DNA of 64,000 nucleotides from Syntrophomonadaceae bacterium (GCA_012729505.1 JAAYDA010000073.1:1-64000); one strand, 5' to 3'. Counted from the stretch's first letter, positions 16,660 through 25,039 are shown. Notes: a model not told the origin generated them from the sequence alone. A program made the numbers and translations.

Positions 16660-18273
16660 TTAATCGGCAATTATCGTTTCACCCTTCTCTTTTAACATAT
16701 TCAGGTACACCATCAGCTCTTTGCGGGAAGCAACGTTCAGCTTTATATAAATTCGTTTGTTGTGGGTCTTAATGGTGTTGATGGACAGATAGAGAATGTC
16801 AGCTATCTCTTTGGCGGTATGTCCTTCCATATAGAGATTGAATACTGCACGTTCAGCAGGTGAAAGGCTGCCGATATTCTCCACGAATGCCTCAAACAAG
16901 CCGGTGGTATGGGCTTTGGAAACGATGGGTCCGGGTTTTATAGGCTCGGACTGATCTTGTGCCGCCAGGAACTCAAACAGGTCGTCAATTTCCTGTATAT
17001 TTGTTTTTTTGAAATTTGTGGCGTCTTTTTGCTGCATCTGCTTAAGCGCTTCTACAACAGGGGTAATGTAGCGGCGGCTTAAAAGCGCGGCGGCCGCAAC
17101 GCTGAAAGTCAGCAGCAGGACCAGCAAAATGAGAATGAAAGAATTTTGTGCCGCTACATAATCAGAAAAATCTTGCTCGGGAATCATAACTGCCACCGCC
17201 CAGCCGTTACCGGCGTGGGCGGAATCTTTTGGATACAGGTTAATAGGTTTGTAAAGACCGGCGTAAACGCCTCCCGTGGAGGTTGTGAAACTGTAAAGCC
17301 CTTTTCCATGCGCTTTTAGCCCCATACTCCCACTGAGGTCCTTGGGGCTTGCCAAACAGCTTCCGGCGAACAAGGCGCCGGATATATCGAAAGTCTCATC
17401 GTTATATGGCGAGAGCATCGAAAAAACTCGGGTATGAACAGAATTATCCGGGGAATTTTGCAGCTTAAACAGCATGGCGCTTATCTCAAAGCCGCAGGCT
17501 CCCAATATCGTTCCATCACGGGCGACTAATGGCACAGTCAGAAGAATGGCTTCCTGATAATCATTCTGCAGGATGCTCTTCGGGTTCCAATAGTATAACC
17601 GCGAGAGAGGAAGGTTGCTTCCTTTGGCGGTATCAATCACGGTGTGAAAAAAATCCCCCTCGGTTACCGCAAATTCCATTTGCCACTGCGGCAGTACTGT
17701 AAGTCCGTTTTGGCGGCTAATGTGAGCCGGTCCGCGCATATAACGGATGGATGACTCGGAGCGGTTGGCCGCGTTTGGCTCCATGTTCTTGAGGAACAGC
17801 CCGGCCCGTGAAAAAGCCGCGTTTTCCAAAACAGGATTTACCGTTGCGTCCAGTATCAGAAAGGCTCCGCTGACCTTGTTTTTTTCCAGAGCACCGTAGA
17901 GAATTTCCAGGCAGCTGTGCAATATAGAATTCAAGCATTCGGGTGAATCTTGCATCTCCGCAGGTGACAGCTTTTGTTCCTTCAGGGATTCTTCAATCTG
18001 CTCAGTCAGGCGTTTAGAGATTGCGACCCCCTCAACAGAAATGATGCCACAATCGGTGCTGATGTCTTCTGCTACGTGAGTCAGCTCGTTTTCAAGAAAA
18101 GCACGGCTCTCCTTCATTCCGGCTGTAAAAACGCCGGCAGCAATCAATAGCAGAAACAGGCCTGCCATCACCGCCATAAGAAATAAAAGAAAAAAAGCCA
18201 ACAGCCGTTTTTGCAGCGTCAGGCTGCCAGGCCAAAAAGACCGGACTTCGCTTAGCAGCTTAAACGGGTTCAT
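16660..18273 (-). CDS. Membrane-anchored LuxR-type transcriptional regulator with extracellular sensor
   Basis: The 537-residue protein has a first membrane helix (about 24-50), a ~320-residue extracellular region resembling a Cache-type ligand-binding domain, a second membrane helix (about 377-399), a short linker, and a LuxR/GerE helix-turn-helix at the C-terminus (about 470-525, with LSPAERAVFNLYMEGHTAKE and SINTIKTHNKRI). There is no kinase or receiver domain, so the signal would pass across the membrane straight to the DNA-binding domain. The neighbouring upstream gene on the same strand encodes a solute-binding lipoprotein that may present the ligand (inference). Confidence 0.82.
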   Translation of the reverse strand: MNPFKLLSEVRSFWPGSLTLQKRLLAFFLLFLMAVMAGLFLLLIAAGVFTAGMKESRAFLENELTHVAEDISTDCGIISVEGVAISKRLTEQIEESLKEQKLSPAEMQDSPECLNSILHSCLEILYGALEKNKVSGAFLILDATVNPVLENAAFSRAGLFLKNMEPNAANRSESSIRYMRGPAHISRQNGLTVLPQWQMEFAVTEGDFFHTVIDTAKGSNLPLSRLYYWNPKSILQNDYQEAILLTVPLVARDGTILGACGFEISAMLFKLQNSPDNSVHTRVFSMLSPYNDETFDISGALFAGSCLASPKDLSGSMGLKAHGKGLYSFTTSTGGVYAGLYKPINLYPKDSAHAGNGWAVAVMIPEQDFSDYVAAQNSFILILLVLLLTFSVAAAALLSRRYITPVVEALKQMQQKDATNFKKTNIQEIDDLFEFLAAQDQSEPIKPGPIVSKAHTTGLFEAFVENIGSLSPAERAVFNLYMEGHTAKEIADILYLSINTIKTHNKRIYIKLNVASRKELMVYLNMLKEKGETIIAD

Positions 18274-18330
18274 TCTTTTTTCCTCTTTTCAATGAAAAAT
18301 AAATCAATCATTTTTTATCCGATGTCTAAT

Positions 18331-18449
18331 CTGCCCTAAGACCCCCGCCTCTAAAGGCGGCGGGTGCCCAAGGGCAGTTAAGTCCCTGGATCCGTGCGAC
18401 TAAGATTCAGATGGAGTCAAAACGCCACCTGAATCAAGTCTTACTTTAT
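18331..18449. repeat. Palindromic repeat element, copy 1 (possible IS200/IS605-type end)
   Basis: CTGCCCT (18331-18337) pairs with AGGGCAG (18371-18377) around an inner CCGCC/GGCGG hairpin. A second imperfect hairpin follows (GACTAAGATTCAGATGG against CCACCTGAATCAAGTC). The blocks 18398-18417 and 18431-18449 recur exactly, inverted, at 35964-35983 and 35933-35951. The element overlaps the stop codon of the solute-binding protein. The paired GC-rich hairpins look like IS200/IS605-type element ends, but no tnpA or tnpB is present. Confidence 0.6.
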
Positions 18450-19802
18450 AAAATCTGCCCACAGATCCTCAGACAATCTGTTAATGCCGGTTCCGGTCAG
18501 TACCTGCTGACGTCCTTTGTACATGGTTTGCCTGATTTGTTCTTCATAATCCTTGTTCATGGCATCAAAACCGGCGTAGTTGGGCGCTACGATAAACGAG
18601 TATTCAGCGTACATTCGCTTTGCTGCTTCTAACAGCTTTTTCATGTTGATGTTATCAACCGCGGCAATCTCCTGAGATATATTTTCATCATTGGCCTCTT
18701 TCGTCACAGGAAGATAACCGGTAGATGAAATAAAGCGCATATTGATATCCGGGCTGGTGAACCATTTGAGAAAGATGGCGGCGGCGTATTCCTGTTCCGG
18801 CGTGGATTTCTTGATTACCATGCCTGCTCCCCGCTGCAGGGCGATTTTTTCTCCGCCTTCAAAGGTTGGATATGGAAGGATGGTATATGAAACTTTCTCG
18901 ATGGTGTTGTCAGGATAGGTTATTGTATCTCCGTAAAACAAAATCCCCGCCGTTGAGCCGGTGGAGCATATGATATCACCGGTTTTGGAAAGGTCGGAGG
19001 AATAGCCGTTGTATACAGCGAAACCGCCGGATAATGCTGAGGGAATACAAAAATCCCAGATCTTTTTATAACTTAATGTGTCGGTCAAAAGCCGGTCCGG
19101 GCCCGCAAACATACTGCCCATTTGCGCCATACCTGTCTGTGCGATATTAGACCATGAATCCGCCGTGTAAAAGGTCTTACCGTCGTTGGGAATATCCGGA
19201 GTTTCAGCATCTGTCCACTCATAATATTTTGCAGCTGCGGCCGCAATTCCTTCGAAGGTGGCCAGACTTTCAACGGAAACACCTGTCGCGGCAGAAAAAC
19301 GGTCAAAAAGTGTTTGGTTGACAAACAGTACCTCGGTGGACTTGGCAATGGGAAACACATAGAGTTTATCATCTGAAAGACGGCCTTCTTCAATATATTG
19401 CGGAATGTATTCGGCTAGCTCGCTGGCGGTGAATTGATGTTCCAATGGGGCTAGCAGTCCTTTAGCGGCAAGCAGAGCCGCCGTTTTTGGGTAGGCAGTC
19501 ACAAGGTCCGGCATTTGGGGTGCACCGGGGTCTCCATTGGCGATCATTGCCAGCTTTTCTTCCTGTTCCTTCATAGCGGTAACGGAGGTAACGTTCAGGA
19601 TAATGCCGCGCTCCCGGCCAACGGTTACGTTGAACTCGTCTATCAGCTTATCCATGGTGGTTTGCATTTGACCGCCATAATTGTGCCACATGGTGATAGT
19701 CACCGGGTTCTTAGGGTCCAGCTTGGTACCGCCTTGGCATCCGGTCAGCATTCCGTACAGCAAGACAGCAACCAGCAGCATTGCCGGAATTATTCTTCTC
19801 AT
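18441..19802 (-). CDS. Extracellular solute-binding lipoprotein (sugar ABC type)
   Basis: The 453-residue protein has a lipoprotein signal with lipobox LTGC (Cys22) and the cluster B / family 1 solute-binding pattern: VTITMWHNYGGQ near the start, a long Glu- and Ala-rich helix, and FLKWFTSPDINMRF near residue 345. Such proteins bind carbohydrates outside the membrane and hand them to an ABC permease. No permease or ATPase gene is beside it; the same-strand downstream neighbour is the membrane LuxR regulator. It may act as a ligand-capturing co-sensor, or its permease is elsewhere. Confidence 0.85.
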   Translation of the reverse strand: MRRIIPAMLLVAVLLYGMLTGCQGGTKLDPKNPVTITMWHNYGGQMQTTMDKLIDEFNVTVGRERGIILNVTSVTAMKEQEEKLAMIANGDPGAPQMPDLVTAYPKTAALLAAKGLLAPLEHQFTASELAEYIPQYIEEGRLSDDKLYVFPIAKSTEVLFVNQTLFDRFSAATGVSVESLATFEGIAAAAAKYYEWTDAETPDIPNDGKTFYTADSWSNIAQTGMAQMGSMFAGPDRLLTDTLSYKKIWDFCIPSALSGGFAVYNGYSSDLSKTGDIICSTGSTAGILFYGDTITYPDNTIEKVSYTILPYPTFEGGEKIALQRGAGMVIKKSTPEQEYAAAIFLKWFTSPDINMRFISSTGYLPVTKEANDENISQEIAAVDNINMKKLLEAAKRMYAEYSFIVAPNYAGFDAMNKDYEEQIRQTMYKGRQQVLTGTGINRLSEDLWADFIK

Positions 19803-20035
19803 GTTATGTATTCCTCCCCCGGAATATTAATTCAATTGTTGTGCAGCCGCCTGAAAAGTCACCCGAAAATCGGCTCTGTTATCCCGCAAAATCACCCCAG
19901 GGGTGATTACAAACTCTGTATGGAACCTTATACTGAGAGCGAAAATCGGCCCGATAAAGCAGCTATCTGGAAAAAATTATACTGTGATAATCTAACTAAA
20001 TCAATCATTGGTCAGACACGAGAGAGGGTGAGAAT
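19803..20035. other. Divergent intergenic region with a perfect palindrome
   Basis: This region lies between the solute-binding protein (minus strand) and the zinc-ribbon cassette (plus strand). AATCACCCC (19890-19898) and GGGGTGATT (19900-19908) form a perfect palindrome around one base, a plausible operator about 90 bases upstream of the lipoprotein gene. No other gene or clear promoter is seen. Confidence 0.45.
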
Positions 20036-20142
20036 ATGAACGATGAAAAAAGGAGGGACTTATAGACGCGGTTACAGAGGCCATCCGCAAAATGGACTAT
20101 GGCGCGCTGCAAAAGCTGAACATGTTTATTGCGGGATTATAG
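20036..20142 (+). pseudogene. Small open frame interrupted by a frameshift
   Basis: ATG 20036 follows GAGAGGGTGAG but stops after nine codons. One frame over, the same stretch reads KEGLIDAVTEAIRKMDYGAL and ends at 20142. One extra A in the A-run at 20046-20051 would restore a ~36-codon gene. It resembles short helical proteins seen in Clostridia, but no name can be given. A sequencing error in the A-run is possible. Confidence 0.35.
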
Positions 20143-20179
20143 GTCCAGCGAAGCAGTAGGCGGGAGGAGGAGAAATGAT

Positions 20180-20470
20180 TTGAAAGTGGAGCTTATATTA
20201 AAAAGCGTGATGAAAAGAGAAAATGGCGATTATGTTTTTTCTTATTTCTGTGATTTATGTGATACAGCTTTCACAACTAAGCGGATTGCCGCCGCCGATG
20301 TCAAGGAAGCGACCCGGCTTTCTATAGAAGAAGCGCGACGACATTTCAACCGCTGTCATTCTTGCCATATATGGGTGTGTGATGACCACTACAACGAGGC
20401 CGTGATGATGTGTACCATTTGCAGTCCCCGCGAAAAGAAAAGAGGAGATGATTCCGATGGCAACCTATAA
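20180..20470 (+). CDS. Cys/His-rich zinc-binding protein (cassette gene 1)
   Basis: The 96-residue protein starts at TTG 20180 after GAGGAGGAG. It has CDLC near residue 24 and a C-terminal cluster HFNRCHSCHIWVCDDHYNEA ending MCTIC. The same cluster recurs in the 20801-21553 product (HFHRCHSCHKYVCDVCHNEE), so the two are paralogues of one binding fold. It overlaps the next gene by 14 bases. No enzyme motif is seen and I do not recognise the family. Confidence 0.7.
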   Translation: MKVELILKSVMKRENGDYVFSYFCDLCDTAFTTKRIAAADVKEATRLSIEEARRHFNRCHSCHIWVCDDHYNEAVMMCTICSPREKKRGDDSDGNL

Positions 20471-20786
20471 ACAGCCCTGCCATCACTGTAGTACATATAT
20501 TGAGAGTGATGCCCGTTTTTGCCCTGAATGCGGAAGTTACAGCCCCTTCGGCTATTCTTGCCCAACATGTCTGAGTGCTATAAAAAAGGGATGGTCCCTT
20601 TGCGCTGGGTGCGGAAGGTCGTTGATCATCACTTGCCCAAACTGCGGGCAAGAGAGCTTTGTGCAGGAAAAATGCCAGGCTTGCGGCGTTTCCCTGATGC
20701 GTCGCTGTGAGAACTCTCGCTGTAGAGAACTGCAATTTTTCGAAAATACGAAATGCACTGCCTGTGGCAAGAAAATTAAAAAATAG
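20457..20786 (+). CDS. Tandem zinc-ribbon protein (cassette gene 2)
   Basis: The 109-residue protein consists almost wholly of zinc-ribbon knuckles: CHHC, CPEC, CPTC, CAGC, CPNC, CQAC, CENSRC and CTAC, eight Cys pairs that could bind four zinc ions. It ends in a basic tail. The ATG at 20457 is preferred because AGAGGAG ends at 20447, touching the other ATG at 20448. Domains like this usually mediate protein or nucleic-acid contacts. Its role in the cassette is unknown. Confidence 0.75.
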   Translation: MATYKQPCHHCSTYIESDARFCPECGSYSPFGYSCPTCLSAIKKGWSLCAGCGRSLIITCPNCGQESFVQEKCQACGVSLMRRCENSRCRELQFFENTKCTACGKKIKK

Positions 20787-20800
20787 AGGGGGACAGTTTC

Positions 20801-21553
20801 GTGTTAAAAGCGTTTACTCGAAATTATGAGGATAATTCCACTGAGGCAGGGTTCCAGTTCACTTTCTATTGTGACAATTGCTCGGATGGATATAAAAGCA
20901 GCTTCATTGAATCGGAAACTTACAAAAAAGGAAAAGGGCTGAGAGGACTGGCGGCCGGTGTGGGGCTGCTGGGGAGTCTGATCGGAGGAAGTGCTTCCAG
21001 CCTGGGTTATGCTGCCGAAAGGGGAAGTAATATCCTTTCAGAACGGTTTACCGGTATGAGTCCCGAATGGCAGAAGGAGCATGATAAAGCATTTGAGCGA
21101 GGGCAGAATGAAGCTCATAGCCATTTCCACCGCTGTCATTCCTGTCACAAGTATGTCTGTGATGTCTGCCACAACGAGGAGGAAGGATTATGTGTGGAAT
21201 GTGCTCCGCGTCAGGAAATCTTTGTTGCTAAGGCACGTGCCGATGCTATGCGGCGCAACATTGAGGAAGCCGGTGATAGTGCCACCGTCTGGCAAGGCAG
21301 GATTGAGAGCAAGCAGGCTGTATGTTCTTCCTGCGGCAAACCGGCGGGTTCAGGCAAGTTTTGCAGCAATTGTGGCGCCTCTATGGAGCTGGCGGTCTGT
21401 CTAAAATGCGGGGCTAAAAATGCGCACGATGTTCGTTTCTGCAATAATTGCGGCACACCCATGAACGCCCCTAAAGCAGTCAACTGTCCCGGTTGTGGGG
21501 AGGAAAATTCGCCCGGCACCAACTTCTGCGGTGGCTGTGGTACAAAGCTTTAA
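20801..21553 (+). CDS. Glycine-helix and multi-zinc-ribbon protein (cassette gene 3)
   Basis: The 250-residue product starts at GTG 20801 after GAGGGGGA. It has an N-terminal CDNC knuckle and a Gly/Ala-rich stretch (about 47-75, GLAAGVGLLGSLIGG) that could associate with membranes. The HFHRCHSCHKYVCDVCHNEE cluster follows near 107-126. Three C-terminal zinc ribbons follow (CSSC/CSNC, CLKC/CNNC, CPGC/CGGC). It combines the features of the two preceding gene products, suggesting they assemble together. Function unknown. Confidence 0.75.
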   Translation: MLKAFTRNYEDNSTEAGFQFTFYCDNCSDGYKSSFIESETYKKGKGLRGLAAGVGLLGSLIGGSASSLGYAAERGSNILSERFTGMSPEWQKEHDKAFERGQNEAHSHFHRCHSCHKYVCDVCHNEEEGLCVECAPRQEIFVAKARADAMRRNIEEAGDSATVWQGRIESKQAVCSSCGKPAGSGKFCSNCGASMELAVCLKCGAKNAHDVRFCNNCGTPMNAPKAVNCPGCGEENSPGTNFCGGCGTKL

Positions 21554-21575
21554 TTACCAATGAGGAGAGAGCATC

Positions 21576-22760
21576 ATGTCATCAAGTGAATACTCCGCAC
21601 ATTTAAAATGCCTTCAATTAACGGGGCAAGTGAAGCTGACCATAGATGAGGCCGGGCTTTTTATCGCTTCGTTATTTGACGGAATTGTAATTCTATATTC
21701 GGAAATAACTGCTATTGACTTGAGGGACTATGCAGTCCAGATTCATAGCGATGCCGACATATACACATTATCCCGTTTTGAAAGGGGCTGTGAACCATTT
21801 TATAATACACTCAACGAAGCTTTTAATAAAAAGGTGCGTAAAGCCTTGTTCGTTACCGACACGCCGGTCTTCAGGACGAGGGGTGAATACCGTTATGAAG
21901 AGGAAGACAAGAACGTGAGCGGGAAGGCTGTTATTGAAGTCTATAAGGACTGTGTCCTGATTCTGCCACCTGACGATGGCGCCCGGAGAATACCTATTTG
22001 TTTTGCCGGTGGTATGCAGGATAATGATTTTGAGCTTATTCTAAGCCTCGGCACCGGTGAGAGCTATTCATTTATACGTCTGGGGCACGATACGGATACT
22101 TTTGTGGAATGCTTGGCCGACAGGCTGCATTTTCTGCGGACTCGCGCGCTTAGCGCTGTTCGCGCACTGGACGGCAGCCTTAATTCTGCGCAGGCATCGG
22201 CAATCGCAAAGCTGATGCCGGAGGGTGTTGCTGTACCGCTTCACAAACTTGCGGCGATAGCGCCGTCTTTTGTCACGGCGGTGGAAGCGCAGGTAAGCCA
22301 AAGCCGCGTAGGCAATGAATACCGGTTTTTCAAGGAGATATGTGACCCCTTGGAGGTTTGCGTTGGGATGAAGTCAGGATTGGCCGGAGAGCAAAACCAG
22401 GATGTTTTGTGGATTATTGCGCCCGGCAAGAAACCAGGTGTAGCGGCGGTGGAGCTGGCGACGGGAGTGGAAACGGCGGCGGCTACATTTATGTACAGGT
22501 TTTTGGAAAGCTGGGGTGTCTTTTACCCGGCCCTTAATCGCGCTATGGAAGCGGTGAATTTTAAACGAGAGATTATCCGGCTGACGGATGATGAGCTAAA
22601 AATGCCTGAATATGCTGATTACGCCATGGCGGTAAAACGTACGAGGGCTTTGAGATTTTTGCGGGACCGGTTTGCCGGACGTGTCATACATGCATCGGAA
22701 GAATCCTGGAAGCGGGAGATAGTGTCTTACATGAATCCTGTTCAGATTGCCATTAATTAA
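21576..22760 (+). CDS. Conserved hypothetical protein with PH-like N-terminus (cassette gene 4)
   Basis: The 394-residue protein has a beta-rich N-terminal ~90 residues in a pattern like a bacterial PH domain (LTIDEAGLFIASLFDGIVIL and YSEITAIDLRDYAVQIHS). A second similar beta-rich unit follows (about 110-200), then a helical C-terminal half. There is no signal peptide, clear membrane helix or catalytic motif. It follows the zinc-ribbon genes by 22 bases with its own AGGAGAG site, so it belongs to the same operon. PH-like modules often bind lipids or proteins; here that is only inference. Confidence 0.65.
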   Translation: MSSSEYSAHLKCLQLTGQVKLTIDEAGLFIASLFDGIVILYSEITAIDLRDYAVQIHSDADIYTLSRFERGCEPFYNTLNEAFNKKVRKALFVTDTPVFRTRGEYRYEEEDKNVSGKAVIEVYKDCVLILPPDDGARRIPICFAGGMQDNDFELILSLGTGESYSFIRLGHDTDTFVECLADRLHFLRTRALSAVRALDGSLNSAQASAIAKLMPEGVAVPLHKLAAIAPSFVTAVEAQVSQSRVGNEYRFFKEICDPLEVCVGMKSGLAGEQNQDVLWIIAPGKKPGVAAVELATGVETAAATFMYRFLESWGVFYPALNRAMEAVNFKREIIRLTDDELKMPEYADYAMAVKRTRALRFLRDRFAGRVIHASEESWKREIVSYMNPVQIAIN

Positions 22761-22826
22761 CACAAAGCCCCCTATATTCGAGATTCCATCTAGTTTATCA
22801 TGTAGAAAAGCAAGGGGGTTATAACA

Positions 22827-22967
22827 ATGAAGAAGAAAAAACCGCGGATTGCAAAAATACGGGACATAGGTGTTTTTCATTTGCGGAGCCGAAAAGCCGG
22901 CCCCCAGACTCGGAAGAAGAAAGCCATAAAAAAGTTTTCGGTCCAGGATGAATTGTCAAAGCATTAA
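22827..22967 (+). CDS. Small basic protein, 46 residues
   Basis: ATG 22827 follows AAGGGGG at a normal distance. The product is strongly basic (MKKKKPRIAKIRD, later TRKKKAIKKF), with about a third Lys plus Arg, no Cys and no signal. It could be a small RNA- or DNA-binding protein, or a chance frame; the ribosome binding site and its fit between neighbours favour a real gene. No family is recognised. Confidence 0.45.
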   Translation: MKKKKPRIAKIRDIGVFHLRSRKAGPQTRKKKAIKKFSVQDELSKH

Positions 22968-23066
22968 CGAATCCCTGCTGGTGTTTAAATTTTCCGGGGA
23001 TAGAGGACATACTTGCTTTGGTGCAGAAAATTAGGAAGACCGTAATGGAATGAGAGGAGTGGTATC

Positions 23067-23756
23067 ATGGCGTTAAACAGAAAGAATAAAATGACTTTTT
23101 TGATTCTGTTGGTTTTTGGATTGGCTTTGTTGATGGCAGGATGCGGAGGGAACCAGCCTTCTGAACCAACGGGTTCGGATTCTTCCGCCGGCAACGATCA
23201 GATCCAGGTTGAGGACCTGCTGAGTAAAGGGGAAAATATTTCGGGTTTGTCCTTTGATTCGGTAATATCCCAGGAAGGCAGCGAGATAATGGTTACCAAG
23301 GTTTGGCAAAAGGGTTCCAATATGAGAATCGAGATGGATATGCCCGCAGATGAGGGCAAGATGGTGAGCCTGGTCCGGGGTGATGAGCAGGTTATGTATT
23401 CATACAACGAAGCGCAGGGCATGGCCATGAAAATGCCTCTGGCACAGTCCGAAGTGAATACTGAAACACCGGAGGATTACATAGCCGGCTTGACAGCGGA
23501 AAACATGAAATATGTAAAGACTGAAATAATTGATGGCAGACAGTGCCAGGTCTATGATGTAAGCACTGCTGATGCTGAGAGCAGGATGTGGATCTGGAAG
23601 GATTATGGCTTGCCTCTGAAAATAGAAACCATTGTTGAGGGTGAAGCCATGGTATTTGAATACAGAAATATTAAAGTCGGAGATATTGCCGACTCTCAGT
23701 TTGAATTGCCTGCTGGAATAGAGGTAATGGATTTGGAAAATATGCAGATTCCCTAA
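23067..23756 (+). CDS. Lipoprotein with LolA-like fold
   Basis: The 229-residue lipoprotein has lipobox LMAGC (Cys26) and a Ser/Gly-rich linker. Its ~170-residue beta-rich domain resembles LolA-like outer-membrane-lipoprotein-sorting proteins and Firmicutes relatives (KVWQKGSNMRIEMDMPADEG, later SRMWIWKDYGLPLKIET). In Gram-positives such proteins sit on the outer face of the membrane and may bind hydrophobic ligands. The ATG follows GAGAGGAG. It ends 54 bases before the convergent cbiL. Confidence 0.75.
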   Translation: MALNRKNKMTFLILLVFGLALLMAGCGGNQPSEPTGSDSSAGNDQIQVEDLLSKGENISGLSFDSVISQEGSEIMVTKVWQKGSNMRIEMDMPADEGKMVSLVRGDEQVMYSYNEAQGMAMKMPLAQSEVNTETPEDYIAGLTAENMKYVKTEIIDGRQCQVYDVSTADAESRMWIWKDYGLPLKIETIVEGEAMVFEYRNIKVGDIADSQFELPAGIEVMDLENMQIP

Positions 23757-23809
23757 AGGAGCAAGCAGGAAGCCATAATATAATCACCATGAGAAACTAA
23801 CCATAGCTG

Positions 23810-24499
23810 TCAGGGCTTGATAATGATAGTTGTAAAATAGCCCTCGTCATCTGTTTCATCAATGTTTCTGAATACGCGCTGGGTGGGGAGGCCGCAGTCG
23901 GTTACCAGTGAGGAGCGCTCCGCCAGTCCCTGCTGGCGGAGAAGGCTTTTTATCTCCGGCAGTGTATGGCCGGACTTCATCAGCACCTTGCCTCCCGGCC
24001 AAGCCAGGGCAGAGGACAGATCTGTTATGGATGCCGGGATAATATGCAGGGGCGAGTTCATAGCGGTTAGGCTTTGATTCAGCAGGGCGGCACAAGCGCA
24101 AAAGCTGGTTACACCAGGAATTGTTTCAGCCTCGTAGCCTCTTTCCAGGAGGATGCGGCAGATATAAGAATATGAGCTGTATAGTGATGCATCACCCAGA
24201 TTAAGCATAGCAACATCCTGTCCGGCATCCAGGTGTACCGCGATGCGGCCAGCTGCCTGGCTATGGCTTTCAGCCAATTTTTTCGGGTCGCGGGTCATGA
24301 GCAAATCCAGGTACTCAATGTGCTTGCCGGAGGTATCCACAACCTCGGCTGCTATTTTTAATGCCAGAGATTTTCCGCCGGTGGTGCGCGGTGCTGCCAG
24401 GACATTGCACTTCCGGATACGGGCTGCCGCCTTTAACGTCATAAGTGACGGGTCTCCAGGCCCGACACTTACTCCGTACAGTTTACCTGGTTTCATCAT
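23810..24499 (-). CDS. cbiL: Cobalt-precorrin-2 C20-methyltransferase
   Basis: The 229-residue tetrapyrrole methylase has the N-terminal GVSVGPGDPSLMTLKA motif, an LGDASLYSSYSYI motif near residue 101 and an IPGVTSF motif near 126, diagnostic of CbiL/CobI. It adds the C20 methyl group to cobalt-precorrin-2 using S-adenosylmethionine. The step is missing from the main operon at 39-52 kb, so this separate gene completes the pathway. No cobalamin riboswitch lies upstream; it diverges from the trp leader. Start at ATG 24499 or 24496, both after CAGGAGGAG. Confidence 0.9.
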   Translation of the reverse strand: MMKPGKLYGVSVGPGDPSLMTLKAAARIRKCNVLAAPRTTGGKSLALKIAAEVVDTSGKHIEYLDLLMTRDPKKLAESHSQAAGRIAVHLDAGQDVAMLNLGDASLYSSYSYICRILLERGYEAETIPGVTSFCACAALLNQSLTAMNSPLHIIPASITDLSSALAWPGGKVLMKSGHTLPEIKSLLRQQGLAERSSLVTDCGLPTQRVFRNIDETDDEGYFTTIIIKP

Positions 24500-24629
24500 T
24501 GCTCCTCCTGTATTTGCCAGATGGTTTTTGCTTCATAGAGGGATTCTATGTGTGGGCTGATTATCCCTTGATATGTCGTTTATTTTCAAGAAGATGGTCT
24601 CAGTAACTATATATAAAAATATACTGATA

Positions 24630-24658
24630 TTGACAAACGAAAAAGACGGAGGTATTAT
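24630..24658 (+). promoter_or_regulatory. Promoter of the trp operon
   Basis: A consensus TTGACA (24630-24635), a 17-base spacer and TATTAT (24653-24658) lie just before the T-box leader. Confidence 0.8.
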
Positions 24659-24664
24659 ATTTAA

Positions 24665-24952
24665 TAAATTTAATAAGAACCTTTGATTGAGAATAGTATT
24701 TCATCTCTTAGAACTTTCAGAGAGCCGCCGGTGGTGGGAGTGCGGCAGTGCGGAGATGAGGGAATGGACTCATGAGGGCGGCAGGAAAGCAGTTTTGCGC
24801 TGTTAGTAATGGCTGACGGGAACTCCACCCGTTATCAAGGGAGCGTATATGTTGGTATACGGAATGAGTGGGCGAATTTCGCCAATTTTGGGTGGTACCG
24901 CAGAAGCTGACGCTTTTGTCCCTGGGCAGGGACAGAAGCGTTTCTTATTTTT
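24665..24952 (+). ncRNA. Tryptophan-specific T-box leader
   Basis: The leader shows a Stem I region around 24720-24790 with specifier codon TGG at 24765-24767 (GGGAATGGACTCAT), and the conserved T-box TTGGGTGGTACCGCAG (24888-24903). Its terminator pairs ACGCTTTTGTCCCT (24910-24923) with AGGGACAGAAGCGT (24928-24941), followed by a T-run. Uncharged tRNA-Trp should bind and favour the antiterminator, so the trp genes are expressed when tryptophan is short. Confidence 0.92.
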
Positions 24953-25039
24953 CAGGAGGTTTGTATGGGACTGATACGATGGCGAGGGTGCAGGATGGCA
25001 TATTTTTTTATCTCACTCTATTTTTGAGGAGGCGGATTA

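Noticed and set aside
16498-16695. 65-codon frame between the MNT gene and the LuxR regulator
   Set aside because: No initiation signal or motif, and it overlaps the 3' end of the regulator gene.
22766-22822. Possible terminator (CCCCCT / AGGGGG) after the zinc-ribbon cassette
   Set aside because: Pairing is limited, the loop is long and there is no T-run. The right arm is better explained as the ribosome binding site of the 46-residue gene.
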